A stretch of 64,000 nucleotides of DNA, from NCBI GenBank assembly GCA_002794775.1, contig NBAY01000001.1:310001-374000 (forward strand). Reading direction: 5' to 3'. This document shows, piece by piece, positions 41,564-50,862 of the stretch. The translations under genes were made by a program, and so were the position numbers. Within the stretch, counting starts at the first letter, position 1. Each line of letters starts with the position of its first letter. The DNA comes from Porodaedalea pini (taxonomy: Eukaryota > Basidiomycota > Agaricomycetes > Hymenochaetales > Hymenochaetaceae). The notes beneath the pieces were generated by a model. That model did no database searches. It was not told the DNA's origin and saw only the letters and a list, made by a program, of their open reading frames with translations.

Positions 41564-43207
41564 ATGCAGAGCAACTCTCTTACCTCAAAGACCCAGTATT
41601 ACGAGCACGGACGGTTTAAAGTAGCGGGAGGTGTCTTGCCGAATGCGATCACCGCGTACATGACTTACGGAAATCCGAACAACCCATGCATCGTGTTCCC
41701 GACGTGCTATGGAGCGAAGTTGGTCTTGGAAGTAAGTTTGTTTGCTTATGGATTGAATCGGATGAAGGGCCTCCTGTATCGTGGAGATAAAAATTGATGT
41801 ATACTCTTTTCAAGGTCAGGACTATCTCGTCGGTGAGGGGAAGGTAGGCGATTGAAATGATTAGGAACATTAATATTGAGGATTTGCTAGGCTCTCGACG
41901 TGAACAAATACTTCGTTGTCACTTTCGCACTATTCTCAAACGGAGAGGTACGATTCAGAGGCCTGCGTTAGGATGCAATTGCTCAATTTCATAACAAATG
42001 CGTTTAGTCGTCCTCCCCGTCTAACACAGTAAGCAAATCTAGAACAAGCAGGAAGATCATGGAACTAAGACTCAACAGCCCAAGCCTCACAATGGGCCAT
42101 ACTTCCCGGCAGTCTCATACTCAGACAATATGTGATCCTGATGCAAATACACTGACGGAATCGGTTGCTTACTGTTGTTCGGTTGTAGACGGGCGCAGTA
42201 TACGGTATTAACGAAGAAGCTAGGGGTACAGAAGCTGTACTGCGTCGTAGGATTTTCTATGGGTGGACAGCAAGTAAGTGGATATACCATGGATGAAATA
42301 TTGCTTCTGTGCTTCACTACTCATTTTAAGGCATATCACTGGGCCAGCATGTACCCGGAGTTTGTAGAACGCCTCGTCGTGATTTGCTCTTCGGCGCGAA
42401 CGAGTCCTCATAACAAATGGTATTGCATCCGCTGTTCGCATCCGACCTTACGGACTCAGTTTTATCGGATTATCAGTTTCTTGGAAGGCCCCAAAGCCGC
42501 ACTTGTAACCTCGAAGGATTTCGACGGCGGACAATACACCTCGCCTCCCGAGCACGGTATCCGCGCCTTCGCGAGAGTGTACAGCGCGTGGGCATACGGA
42601 CAGGCGGTATGTTTGCTATACACCCCGGAGAACGCAATTAAGTTAGAGTCCCATGCAGTGGTTCCGTGAGCACAACTATACGGCAAATAGCTTGTGAGTG
42701 TTCTGCATACATAGACCTTCGAAAACTAAATATCATTTTTCAGATACCCCGACTTGGAGTCCTGGCTGCGTGAAGCATGGGAGGGCCGCTTTGTCACAAA
42801 CTGGGACGCAAACGACATGCTCACGCTGTTGCACACTTGGCAGAGCGGCGACATCTCGCAGGTCAGAGACGGTGGTGGTCTGGAGGCGGCGCTGAAGTCC
42901 ATAACAGCCAAGGCGTTGATTATGCCGAGCAAAACAGACCTGTACTTCCCCGTAATTCGCCACTTTCAACCTCTCGAATGGTCGAACTGACGCTTTGACT
43001 AGCCTGAAGACAGTCAGAACGAGGTATCCCATCTGAAAGACGCGCGACTTGTCGTAATTCCGAGTGTATGGGGGCATGTCGGTAAGCACCGTTCTAGCTC
43101 AGATGGTCATAAGGTGGTCTTAATGCAGCTTCGCAGCGGGAGGGGGTGCAAATCCTGCGGATGTTGCCTTTATTACCGATAGGATTAAAGAGCTTCTTGA
43201 TTCCTAA
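41564..43207 (+). CDS. Homoserine O-acetyltransferase-like alpha/beta hydrolase, copy 2
   Basis: Tandem paralogue of 39549-41269, same strand and the same exon plan. ATG at 41564 (MQSNSLTSKTQYYEHGRFKV). Shared landmarks: VFPTCYGAKL, KYFVVTFALFSNGESSSPSN, GFSMGGQQA (nucleophile Ser), ICSSARTSPHNK, NWDANDMLTLLHTWQSGDIS, PSKTDLYFP (Asp) and VWGHVAGGGANPAD (His). It ends IKELLDS and TAA at 43205-43207. All three catalytic residues are kept, so both copies appear functional. The copies differ in many positions, including the end (LDS versus LES), so the duplication is not recent. The intergenic gap is only 294 bp. Confidence 0.87.
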
Positions 43208-43682
43208 TCATGATTTCCTCCGAATAAGTTGACATGTACTTGTATCGTGTATCGATGGTGACTTGAATAACAATAGGTCCTCAGAGTAGGCCATCTGATA
43301 AATGAAGCGTACATATAGCACAAGGTTGGCTTTATTGCACGTGTAAAGGATGTATACATATGTCGAGCAGGAGGTGAAAAGACCCAGCAAACTCGCAGAG
43401 TACTCAGAGATGACCTCTTTGAAGCCCTAAGACGAGCAAAATTCAACAGTAAAAAGCCTTCAGAGGCAATCTTATGAGTTAAGTCAGCTGCACTGAATAC
43501 TCAAGTGCCTCGCGCGCTGGGGAGAGAAAAGCAGTTCGTGAAATCGAAAAAAGGAAAGAAAAAGAGTAGAAGCGAAGCGAGAGTAATTGTGAGAAAATCT
43601 TACTACTAGAGCAAAACTGTATAGCACAGGCTGCTCCCCGCTTGTCACTACCGGTCACCCGTCGTCGTCGTTATCAGTAACA
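43208..43682. promoter_or_regulatory. Upstream region of the S23 gene
   Basis: 475 bp with no supported gene. A purine-rich stretch (43540-43580) and the sequence before ATG at 43683 probably include the ribosomal-protein promoter. No specific motif is claimed. Confidence 0.3.
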
Positions 43683-44367
43683 ATGGGCTGTAAGTCGTTC
43701 ACCGTGCTCAATATCGTGTGGCGGACAATGCTGACACTAAATGATCGCTAGCCAACAAACCTCGTGGACTTCAAGCCGCGCGCAAGTTGCGCAACGACCG
43801 CCGTGAAAACCGTTGGGTACGTGTTGCGGTCTATCGTCCATCAAAGCGATATATTGACCGACCACGGCGACATACAGGCGGACAAGTCCTACAAGAAGCG
43901 CGCACTCGGCAATATCTACAAGACATCGCCGACCGGTGGTTCCTCTCACGCGAAAGGCATCGTCCTCGAGAAGGTCGGTGTCGAGGCGAAGCAGCCGAAC
44001 TCTGCCATCCGCAAGTGCGTGCGTGTGCAGCTCATCAAGAACGGCAAGAAGGTCACTGCTTTCGTGCCCGTGCGTGCTCTCTTCACTGTTCTTATTTTAT
44101 TTGTGTCGGGACTGAAGCTGTTGATGGTTTCAGAACGATGGTTGCTTGAACTTCGTCGACGAGAACGACGAAGTCCTCATCTCTGGCTTCGGTCGTCGCG
44201 GCAAGGCCAAGGGTGATATCCCTGGTGTGCGTTTCAAGGTCGTCAAGGTCTCGGGCGTTGGTCTTCTCGCATTATGGAAGGAGAAGAAGGTGCAGTTCAC
44301 CCATACACTGATATTCATCGTGATGCTAAGTTCCTTTCTCTGCTTTCAGGAAAAGCCCCGCTCGTAA
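43683..44367 (+). CDS. RPS23: 40S ribosomal protein S23 (uS12)
   Basis: Five exons: 43683-43689 (MG and part of S), 43752-43815, 43878-44068, about 44134-44290, and about 44350-44367. The spliced protein is about 145 residues: [80 protein letters not shown] contains the invariant PNSAIRK loop at the decoding centre, whose Pro is hydroxylated in eukaryotes. [40 protein letters not shown] and the end KEKPRS follow. The tiny 7-base coding part in exon 1 followed by an intron is common for fungal ribosomal protein genes. The sequence is strongly conserved and the call is secure. Confidence 0.97.
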
Positions 44368-44625
44368 ACTGGGGTATCCCTTGATTGTCTTTTCTTTCAT
44401 TTTTATGCAATGCATCTACAATATGTTCATGCCCCATGTACTGATGTGTACGCTCGTCCTTAAAATGCTATCTCGCGACAAGCGCTCGTTTGCTTCAAGT
44501 TCGACCGAAATTGCCCTGTCTACCTGAATAGGTTGTGTGCTTATATCTCCAATACACCTAGCAAACTACGCAACATTAATATTCCAATGGTCATGTGTAT
44601 GAGGACATCCTATATTATACTATTA
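44368..44625. other. Downstream region of RPS23, target of the transposon
   Basis: Short intergenic DNA with no gene. The transposon target TA lies at 44624-44625, about 257 bp past the S23 stop codon. Confidence 0.35.
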
Positions 44626-45105
44626 CTGTATTTTTCACAAACAATGACAGTCGGTGAATATCACAAGTGTTTCTCGGACCTCGGTCCGAGTGAGGGAAGT
44701 GAGCATCTGAGCAGATTACAAATGCGACCGCGTGATGTCACAGTAGCTAGTAGTACAACCTGCGCGTCAAGCTGGCACGCGTCTGCTGCACTCACCCAGT
44801 GGCATGTAGTACAGCGGCATCCGTAACACCGCTAGGCAGCCATACCCAGTCTCCGAATATATTCTCTCAGCCGCTCACTATCAGCACACCACCAATTGTC
44901 AGCAACAAGCAATTTTTGTGTGCCATCCACTGCAACTTTGTCGCAACTCTCCAACCGCCTCATAACTTCAAAAGACCACAGTTCTCTCCAGATCTTCTTT
45001 GCTGGCCTTTCCAAGGACATCTACCTAATAGCTAGGAGCTACACTTGTCCAGTACAACCAGGTCCAAGCCAACACTGAGAGCGACGACTCTATCAACAGG
45101 CTAGA
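44626..45105 (+). repeat. Left 480-bp terminal inverted repeat
   Basis: Matches the reverse complement of 50170-50649 without a difference that I could find. It ends at CAACAGGCTAGA, after which the two copies diverge. It contains the palindrome CTCGGACCTCGGTCCGAG near 44674-44691. Confidence 0.95.
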
Positions 45106-45216
45106 AGTTAAGGCCAGAAGTGTGTCATTTTCTTTGTTTCCAGATGTTATTAGCTCATAAAACACAGTCTCGAAGTGCTCTGCAACGTCTGGTCATACCA
45201 GAAGTGATGCACCGCT

Positions 45217-46292
45217 ATGCCAAACAGACATGTTGCAGATGATCGCAAAGAGATTGCTCTACGCTTGCATGGTCGCGGTACAGACACATTGGAGGAAATA
45301 CTGGAGATTGTGGAGTTCTCTGAGAGCACATTCTGGAGGGCAAAGGCACATAAGAAGGAGACTGGTTCAGTAACTCGTGCAAAGGCTATTGGACAAGGTG
45401 CCCCACGAATTCTGCTCAGGGATGATGTCGACTATCTTACGGCTCTAACTAAACACAAACCTGACATGTTTCTTGACGAATACCAGCACCAACTGGATAT
45501 TCATCGCTCAATAACCGTTTCAACATCCACTATCCATCGCACCCTAATTCGTGAAAGTTTTTCCCGCAAAAAATTGCACAAGATAGCTCAAGAAAGAGAT
45601 CCAATCAAAAGGGCAGACTTTAGACGACGCATCTCGCAGCACCCAATTGAATCAATCCTGTGCATTGATGAATCTGCAAAAGATGAACGCACTTACTTTC
45701 GGTCCTATGGGCGCTCAGTTCGAGGCCAGTCAGCAGACGCCACTGCTCCATTCATTCGAGGCCGACGATATTCTCTTCTACCAGCCATGGACATTACTGG
45801 AATAGTTGCCTACAAGGTACTTGAAGGCTCATTTACTCATGAATACTTTTTAGATTTTCTTCGCAATCACGTAGTAAGTAAACCTATTCTATTTAGTGGA
45901 AGTATTGAATAATTTTTATAGCTTCCTCGCTGTGAGCCATACCCAGGCAGACGAAGTGTCCTTGTGATGGACAATGCTCGTATCCATCACTCTGTTGAAG
46001 TCACTGAACTGGTTGAAAGCTATGGTATGTCCCATAAAATCTGTATCTATAATCTCGCTGACTTTCTGTCAAAAAAAAAGGCTGCCGAATCGAATACTTA
46101 CCACCTTACTCACCAGACTATAATCCGATTGAACAAGCATTTGCAATTATCAAGGCTTATATTCGGCGGAAGGGGAAATCATTTTTGTACGCTCGTTCAC
46201 CTCACTATGAGCTCTATCGAGCCTGTGAAATTATCACTGTGGAAATGGCAGAAGGCTTTTTTTCTCATTCAGGTTTTCATTTTGACGACTGA
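45217..46292 (+). CDS. Tc1/mariner-type (DD34E) transposase
   Basis: Three exons, 45217-45873, 45922-46024 and 46081-46292, give 323 residues ending FSHSGFHFDD. The N-terminal helix-turn-helix (about 1-110) reads MPNRHVADDRKEIALRLHGR, EEILEIVEFSESTFWRAKAH, and a second HTH around VSTSTIHRTLIRE. The DDE_3 core has CIDESAK (first Asp), SVLVMDNARIHH (second Asp) and YLPPYSPDYNPIEQAF (Glu). Exactly 34 residues separate the second Asp from the Glu: DD34E, the Tc1 signature, including the YSPDxNPIE motif. The enzyme cuts and pastes the element into TA sites. All catalytic residues are kept and no internal stop is seen once the introns are removed, so it may be active. Confidence 0.93.
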
Positions 46293-46589
46293 CAGTGTCA
46301 TGTACTCATTTCTATACCCATGCGCAGCTCGCACTCGCACAATGGAAGCAGATCTTTTTCAACCACATTGGTATTTGTGGCACATCTGATTGTCCTTTGA
46401 CTAAATGAAACACAACAGAACGGCAAAGCCATCAATGCGATATGCTTAGCAATGAAGTTGTCGGGTCCGAGTTATTCTTTTGCTGAACCTCGCTTGCGAC
46501 TTGTTCTCTACCCTCATCACCCATCTCACTGGAAGTGCCATACATCGTGAACAACAAAATAGCGAGCAATCACACGCCGTCGCGGCATT

Positions 46590-46995
46590 GCCTGCTATGT
46601 CTGGCGCTGAACAACAAGCCAGCGAGCCAGTATGCGATACTCGAGAAGCTGGGCGCTGGCACCGTCTACAAGGGCATGCACAATGACACCAAGCAGATCG
46701 TTGCAATCAAGCAAATTGGTGCGCACCGGGGACCCTCTCACCCCTCCTCCCTTGTTTTCTCATGCATATATACTAAATTTACCAACTTGGGCTCAATGCA
46801 GGTCTTGAGGACACGGACAACGACATCCCGGAGATACAGCAGGAAATCACGCATCTCGCACAGCGCGAACGTGTCGCGCCACTACGGCGCGCTCATTGAG
46901 TACTTTGCCGGCAGCTCCTGCCTCGACCTCCTCAGGCCGGACATCTTCCCCGAGGCACACATCACCGTCATCTGTCGTGAGCTTCTATTCATCAT
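46590..46995 (+). pseudogene. Captured STE20/GCK-III-type protein kinase fragment
   Basis: The frame from about 46600 reads NNKPASQYAILEKLGAGTVY, then KGMHNDTKQIVAIKQI. This is the start of a STE20-family kinase domain, including the glycine loop (with a three-residue deletion of the usual SFG) and the VAIK lysine. An intron (about 46719-46801, GTGCGC...CAG) follows, then LEDTDNDIPEIQQEITHLAQ. After further frame changes, remnants of SCLDLLRPDIFPEAHITVIC and RELL appear. The catalytic loop and beyond are absent. The residues resemble fungal Sps1/Kic1/MST-type kinases. The retained intron marks capture at DNA level. It cannot encode an active kinase. Confidence 0.82.
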
Positions 46996-47047
46996 CGCCT
47001 GCGATCGATTCGATTTCGTGCACGACCTTGTGTTCTATTTTTTTCAG

Positions 47048-47310
47048 AATGAGCTCACAAAGCTTGTCGAAGTTTACATTCAGCAGGTCAATTCTGCGCG
47101 TACGCCGCAAGTCGTTGGTGGTCTGCTGGATGTCAATTGCAATAAGACAACGACCAGGGCTTGCTTGCGTCGGTTACCGGAAACTTCCCTATCGATGAAC
47201 CCGTGCAGGAAGTTGAGTCGTGCAACAGGTTGACGTTGATCATGTCCTGGCTTGAGGCACGCATTCAGGCAGGCAGCCGGGATCCCGCTGTTTATAACGC
47301 CGTCGCGAAA
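47048..47310 (+). pseudogene. Captured clathrin heavy chain fragment, part 1
   Basis: After an intron end (TTTTTTCAG) the frame reads NELTKLVEVYIQQVNSARTP, QVVGGLLDVNCNKTT. A frameshift near 47157 follows, then LLASVTGNFPIDEPVQEVES, NRLTLIMSWLEARIQAGSRD and PAVYNAVAK. This is a distal-leg segment of clathrin heavy chain (the conserved order ...TPxVVGxLLDVDC...FPIDELVxEVExRNRLKLLLPWLE...). It starts within 60 bp of the end of the kinase piece, so the two were joined artificially. Confidence 0.85.
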
Positions 47311-47830
47311 TTTCAACTCGACGCTTGCCTTCAAACCCCCGCTGTTGCACCCTTCGCACTACTTGGTCTCCCCGCCGCACCCCGCCCCTCGTCCCGATGC
47401 TCAGCAAGACCGTGTCTGCATCGTCGTCGCCCTCGTATATGCCGTCCCAGCGCCCTCGACGAAACGATCAGCCGCTATCACGGGCAGTGCGCTGATCCCA
47501 TCTGCTCTGCGTTTTCAAGGTGCTACACCTGCTTGTTGTCCTCTCTTATTTTTCTCTCCTTCTCTCTCGACCCTGTTGATCGCGGTACGTCTTGTGCTTC
47601 TTCGCTGCCCTCGTCGTCGGGGACGAATTTGTGCTCACTGTTGAACGTGTTTTTATCCGCTGCGCAAACCGTCCCGGCCCACACTCTCGATTCTCTCGAT
47701 TGGGACCCGCCGCGACCGAACACGCTTCAACTTTAACCTTGCTCATGCAGGATCACTCTGCTCAACGCGGAAATTGACGACGATGACGACGACCACCACC
47801 ACCCATCTCGAACGCTCTGCGCGTCGTCTC
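47311..47830. other. Unidentified segment between the two clathrin pieces
   Basis: About 520 bp that split the clathrin reading between NAVAK and PEAFLK. C-rich frames (for example near 47400, MLSKTVSASSSPSYMPSQRP) have no domain that I recognise. It could be another captured fragment. Confidence 0.3.
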
Positions 47831-48008
47831 CTGAGGCATTCTTGAAGGGGGGACACCGTAGGGTGAACTCTTTGTCCTTTCACAACGTGTCGCTAATAAA
47901 TTCTCTAGATCCTTTGATTGTCGGCAAGTACCACGAAAAGAGATATACATATCTACCATACATTGCATACGCCAAGGGCTTCTGTGACGATGAACCTACC
48001 AGTGTCTA
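47831..48008 (+). pseudogene. Captured clathrin heavy chain fragment, part 2
   Basis: PEAFLK at 47831-47848, then with a shift DPLIVGKYHEKRYTYLPYIA and YAKGFCDDEPTSV before a TAG at 48006-48008. In intact clathrin heavy chain this follows part 1 after about ten residues (…NNNPEAFLKENxxYDPLVVGKYCEKRDPxLAxxAYxxGxCDxEL), so order and strand are preserved. Lesions exclude function. Confidence 0.82.
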
Positions 48009-48071
48009 GTACATGAAGGAACCAAAGGTGAATGACTCAACGACTTCCGTTGCTGTGTCGGTATGTTTGTT

Positions 48072-48182
48072 TCACCTTTGAAGGGGTATACTGGATTGGA
48101 TAAAAACACGTTGACAAAGATATGGGCTCTTGCCGACGCGGAACTGAGTTTCACGTCGCTATGAGTCTCATTTACAGAAGTA
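48072..48182 (+). pseudogene. Captured EH-domain fragment
   Basis: A frame reads SPLKGYTGLDKNTLTKIWAL then ADA; in the next frame EFHVAMSLIYR ends at a splice donor (GTAAGT at 48181). The combination LxxIWxLADxDxxGxLxxxEFxVAMxLI is the EH (Eps15 homology) domain pattern of endocytic adaptors. A deletion of a few residues and a frameshift lie between the two halves. It is short, so the call rests on this one motif. Confidence 0.55.
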
Positions 48183-48244
48183 AGTCGTCTCTCTAGCGAT
48201 CGACTCTTCTGGTCTAACTCATTTCAAATCTCCCACTGGAGCTC

Positions 48245-48568
48245 GTGCCCCCTTCCTCCCATGACCTCGACACATCCGTCAATTTCCTCAAGGATATTCT
48301 CAAACACGACACGTCATGCCCAGCATCGGCGGGTAGTGGTGATGCGATTTCGCGAGGTAAGGTACGCTCTTTCGACGACTCCTTTGCACCACGCACTGGA
48401 TTATGGCTGAAGGCTCTGGAAGGGCACACGGCCGGTGTTTGGTCCGTCTCTTTCTCAGCTGACGGAAAACACATTGCGGATAACGGCGTCGCAACTTCCT
48501 TCGCGCACTTGACACCAAGACCTACGTGGCCGTCAAAGTCACCAATGGCGACGAACATCTTGGAGTGA
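48245..48568 (+). pseudogene. Captured WD40-repeat fragment
   Basis: The open frame contains [20 protein letters not shown] then SADGKHIA, a WD40 repeat core (GH...V.SV.FS.DG). The rest of a propeller is missing; downstream text is frame-shifted. It resembles WD40 repeats in general, so the parent gene is not identifiable. Confidence 0.6.
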
Positions 48569-48835
48569 GAACTTTAGCCGGTGCTGGTCTGCTTCTGCAC
48601 GGGCGTGACCCTCATGAGATGTCCCCATCCTTGAGCTTTGGGAGGAAGAAGTTGACAATCTGATATTCCTTGACGGGTAGCAAGAAAAGGGAAGACACAA
48701 AGGAACTGAGAGGTATTCTCGTCATGTAATTAGCATTACAGAATATATATCAGTACAGTATGCGAGTAGTTTGCAGAGTGATACAGTGGTTTGAAGCAGA
48801 ATACACAGCATGTAAAAGCGAGACTACAGAACAAC

Positions 48836-50102
48836 TCAGGAAGAGACAGACCATTCCTGCTCCGCAAATCGTACATCAGCCATCTCCCCAATCTGAAGCC
48901 CAACGGTTTCCAGCAATAGCGAATCGGATAGGTAGGACAGTGCATGTGGTCCTGTTACTTTATTGTCAGAAAGCTTCTGTTTGATTTCGTCAGACAGCTT
49001 GTATGTGGTACAGAACTGGTCCAGTGAGAGACGAGGCCCAGCTTTTTTTGTTGAGTTGCCTGTCGACGGCTGGCCCCGATTATCAACAAGGTTGATTGTT
49101 ATGCCCTTTGAGGCATCATTGCCGTCATTAGATCGAGCTGCACGTCGCCCATCAACTGTTGCAGATGTCTTGTCTGGATCAAAGTCCTTTGAGTTCGGTG
49201 GCTGCTCAACTGAGACGTCTCCTTCCCCAGCGATCTAAAAAGCCCTGTTAGATATATATCCACAGTAGAAAATATAACTTACTATTGCTGTGGCCCATAA
49301 AGAGAGGAGGTTGTGATCAAGGCGGATATGTTTTCTTGTGATCGGGTGCACCCAGCATGTTTTCGGTGTGTTCTTGCATGCGTTGTCCTGGCACTTGTAT
49401 CTCTCTTCGAGCTGAATAATAAGGTCTGCAATGGCCTCATCATCGCGTGATAGAGGCTGGAAAGTAGTTATATCAATTGCAAAGCAAGGGAGATATCAGA
49501 AAAATCACAGAAGAAACTAAGCTCACATTTGTTTTCTTTTTCTTAGCGGGTGGAGCACCGACACGTATTTCTTCATCATCCTCTGAGTCCTCCTCCTCAT
49601 CCACTCGCTTGATACACTTAGTTTTTCAATTGACAAATAATAAAACTTGTTTTACCTCTTTCTCTGAGATGGTAATTTTTGCACTTGGTACACCCTTCTT
49701 TTCTGCCTCCTCGACCATAGTCTCATAGTCTTTGGCAGATTTGATTGGTAGCAAGACTGGCTGGATGCGTGGTACTGTGTATGTGATGGTGAAGCGCTCA
49801 GTAGAGAGCAGAGAAGTTGCTGGATCTGGGTAACGGAAAGCGGCAAGATCGATGCGGTTGAACTGAGAAAAGATAGTCTTGAGCCAGAAAGCAACACCTG
49901 CATGTTCGTTGATCTTGATGCTACAGTTTGACGAGCTCTTTTCTTGATTCCTTCTCTTGCGCTTTGCCGGTGGGATCCATTCGATCAGTGTTACAATGTA
50001 CTGGACTCCTTCGCCATATGCTGATGCCTCGATCTCTATTTCGTCCTCATCAGAGCCAATTTCTTTCTCATAGTTAGCTTCTGTTAGAGGTATAGAATTC
50101 AT
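48836..50102 (-). CDS. Transposon accessory protein: Cys/His cluster, NLS, SAM-like domain
   Basis: Minus-strand gene converging on the transposase, with four or more exons. ATG at 50102 (MNSIPLTEANYEKE); an upstream ATG at 50170, on the last base of the right inverted repeat, could join through a 32-bp intron but that is very short. The product has an acidic start, VQYIVTLIEWIPPAKRKRRN, IKINEHAGVAFWLKTIFSQF, YTVPRIQPVLLPIKSAKDYE, an acidic linker with a nuclear signal (PPAKKKK), then YKCQDNACKNTPKTCWVHP, a C-x4-C-x6-C-x2-H cluster likely to bind zinc. A C-terminal SAM-like helical domain (LSLDQFCTTYKLSDEIKQKL, SYLSDSLLLETVGLQIGEMA) ends SVSS. The function is unknown; DNA binding or help in transposition is an inference. 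Confidence 0.8.
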
Positions 50103-50169
50103 TTGGATGTACCTTGCACACTCTGTGTATCATCATCCTCAGCAACTCCACTTGACGGTGCCCGTGCCA

Positions 50170-50649
50170 TCTAGCCTGTTGATAGAGTCGTCGCTCTCAG
50201 TGTTGGCTTGGACCTGGTTGTACTGGACAAGTGTAGCTCCTAGCTATTAGGTAGATGTCCTTGGAAAGGCCAGCAAAGAAGATCTGGAGAGAACTGTGGT
50301 CTTTTGAAGTTATGAGGCGGTTGGAGAGTTGCGACAAAGTTGCAGTGGATGGCACACAAAAATTGCTTGTTGCTGACAATTGGTGGTGTGCTGATAGTGA
50401 GCGGCTGAGAGAATATATTCGGAGACTGGGTATGGCTGCCTAGCGGTGTTACGGATGCCGCTGTACTACATGCCACTGGGTGAGTGCAGCAGACGCGTGC
50501 CAGCTTGACGCGCAGGTTGTACTACTAGCTACTGTGACATCACGCGGTCGCATTTGTAATCTGCTCAGATGCTCACTTCCCTCACTCGGACCGAGGTCCG
50601 AGAAACACTTGTGATATTCACCGACTGTCATTGTTTGTGAAAAATACAG
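50170..50649 (-). repeat. Right 480-bp terminal inverted repeat
   Basis: Reverse complement of 44626-45105. Followed by the duplicated TA at 50650-50651. Confidence 0.95.
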
Positions 50650-50862
50650 TAAGTCCGTACGAATGATATCCAGGTTCGGCCCGTAAAATAATGATGCATA
50701 GGTCATCAAAGGTTCCGAGTCGAGTCCGCGGAATTGCAAGATCAAAAAGGTAGCTGAGTAAATGAATACGAACTATAGCGTTATTTTTTGGGGCGCTCGT
50801 ATAGTGAGCTCCTACTCCCGCCCGCTCGCTCCCCTCAAGTACAAAACAGAAGCTTGAAAACA

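Larger units (their letters stand above)
44626..50649. mobile_element. 6,024-bp DD34E TIR transposon with two own genes and captured host fragments
   Basis: It starts CTGTATTTTTCACAAACAAT and ends with its reverse complement. TA lies on both sides (44624-44625, 50650-50651), the classic Tc1/mariner target duplication. The terminal inverted repeats are 480 bp each and appear identical. Inside, from left: transposase (+), remnants of a STE20-type kinase, clathrin heavy chain, an EH-domain protein and a WD40 protein (all + strand), then an accessory gene on the minus strand starting near the right repeat. Typical Tc1/mariner elements are 1.3-2.5 kb with one gene and short repeats, so this is large and complex. 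Confidence 0.93.

Noticed and set aside
43090..43160. tRNA-like A box (TAGCTCAGATGG) and B-box-like GGTGCAAATCC close together
   Set aside because: The 'B box' is in the last coding exon of hydrolase copy 2 (GGGANPADVAF) and the 'A box' is in its last intron. No acceptor stem forms, so this is chance.
44832..45078. Open frames repeated identically in both 480-bp inverted repeats (also 50197-50443)
   Set aside because: Their identity comes from the repeats themselves. They are short, overlap on both strands, and have no family features.
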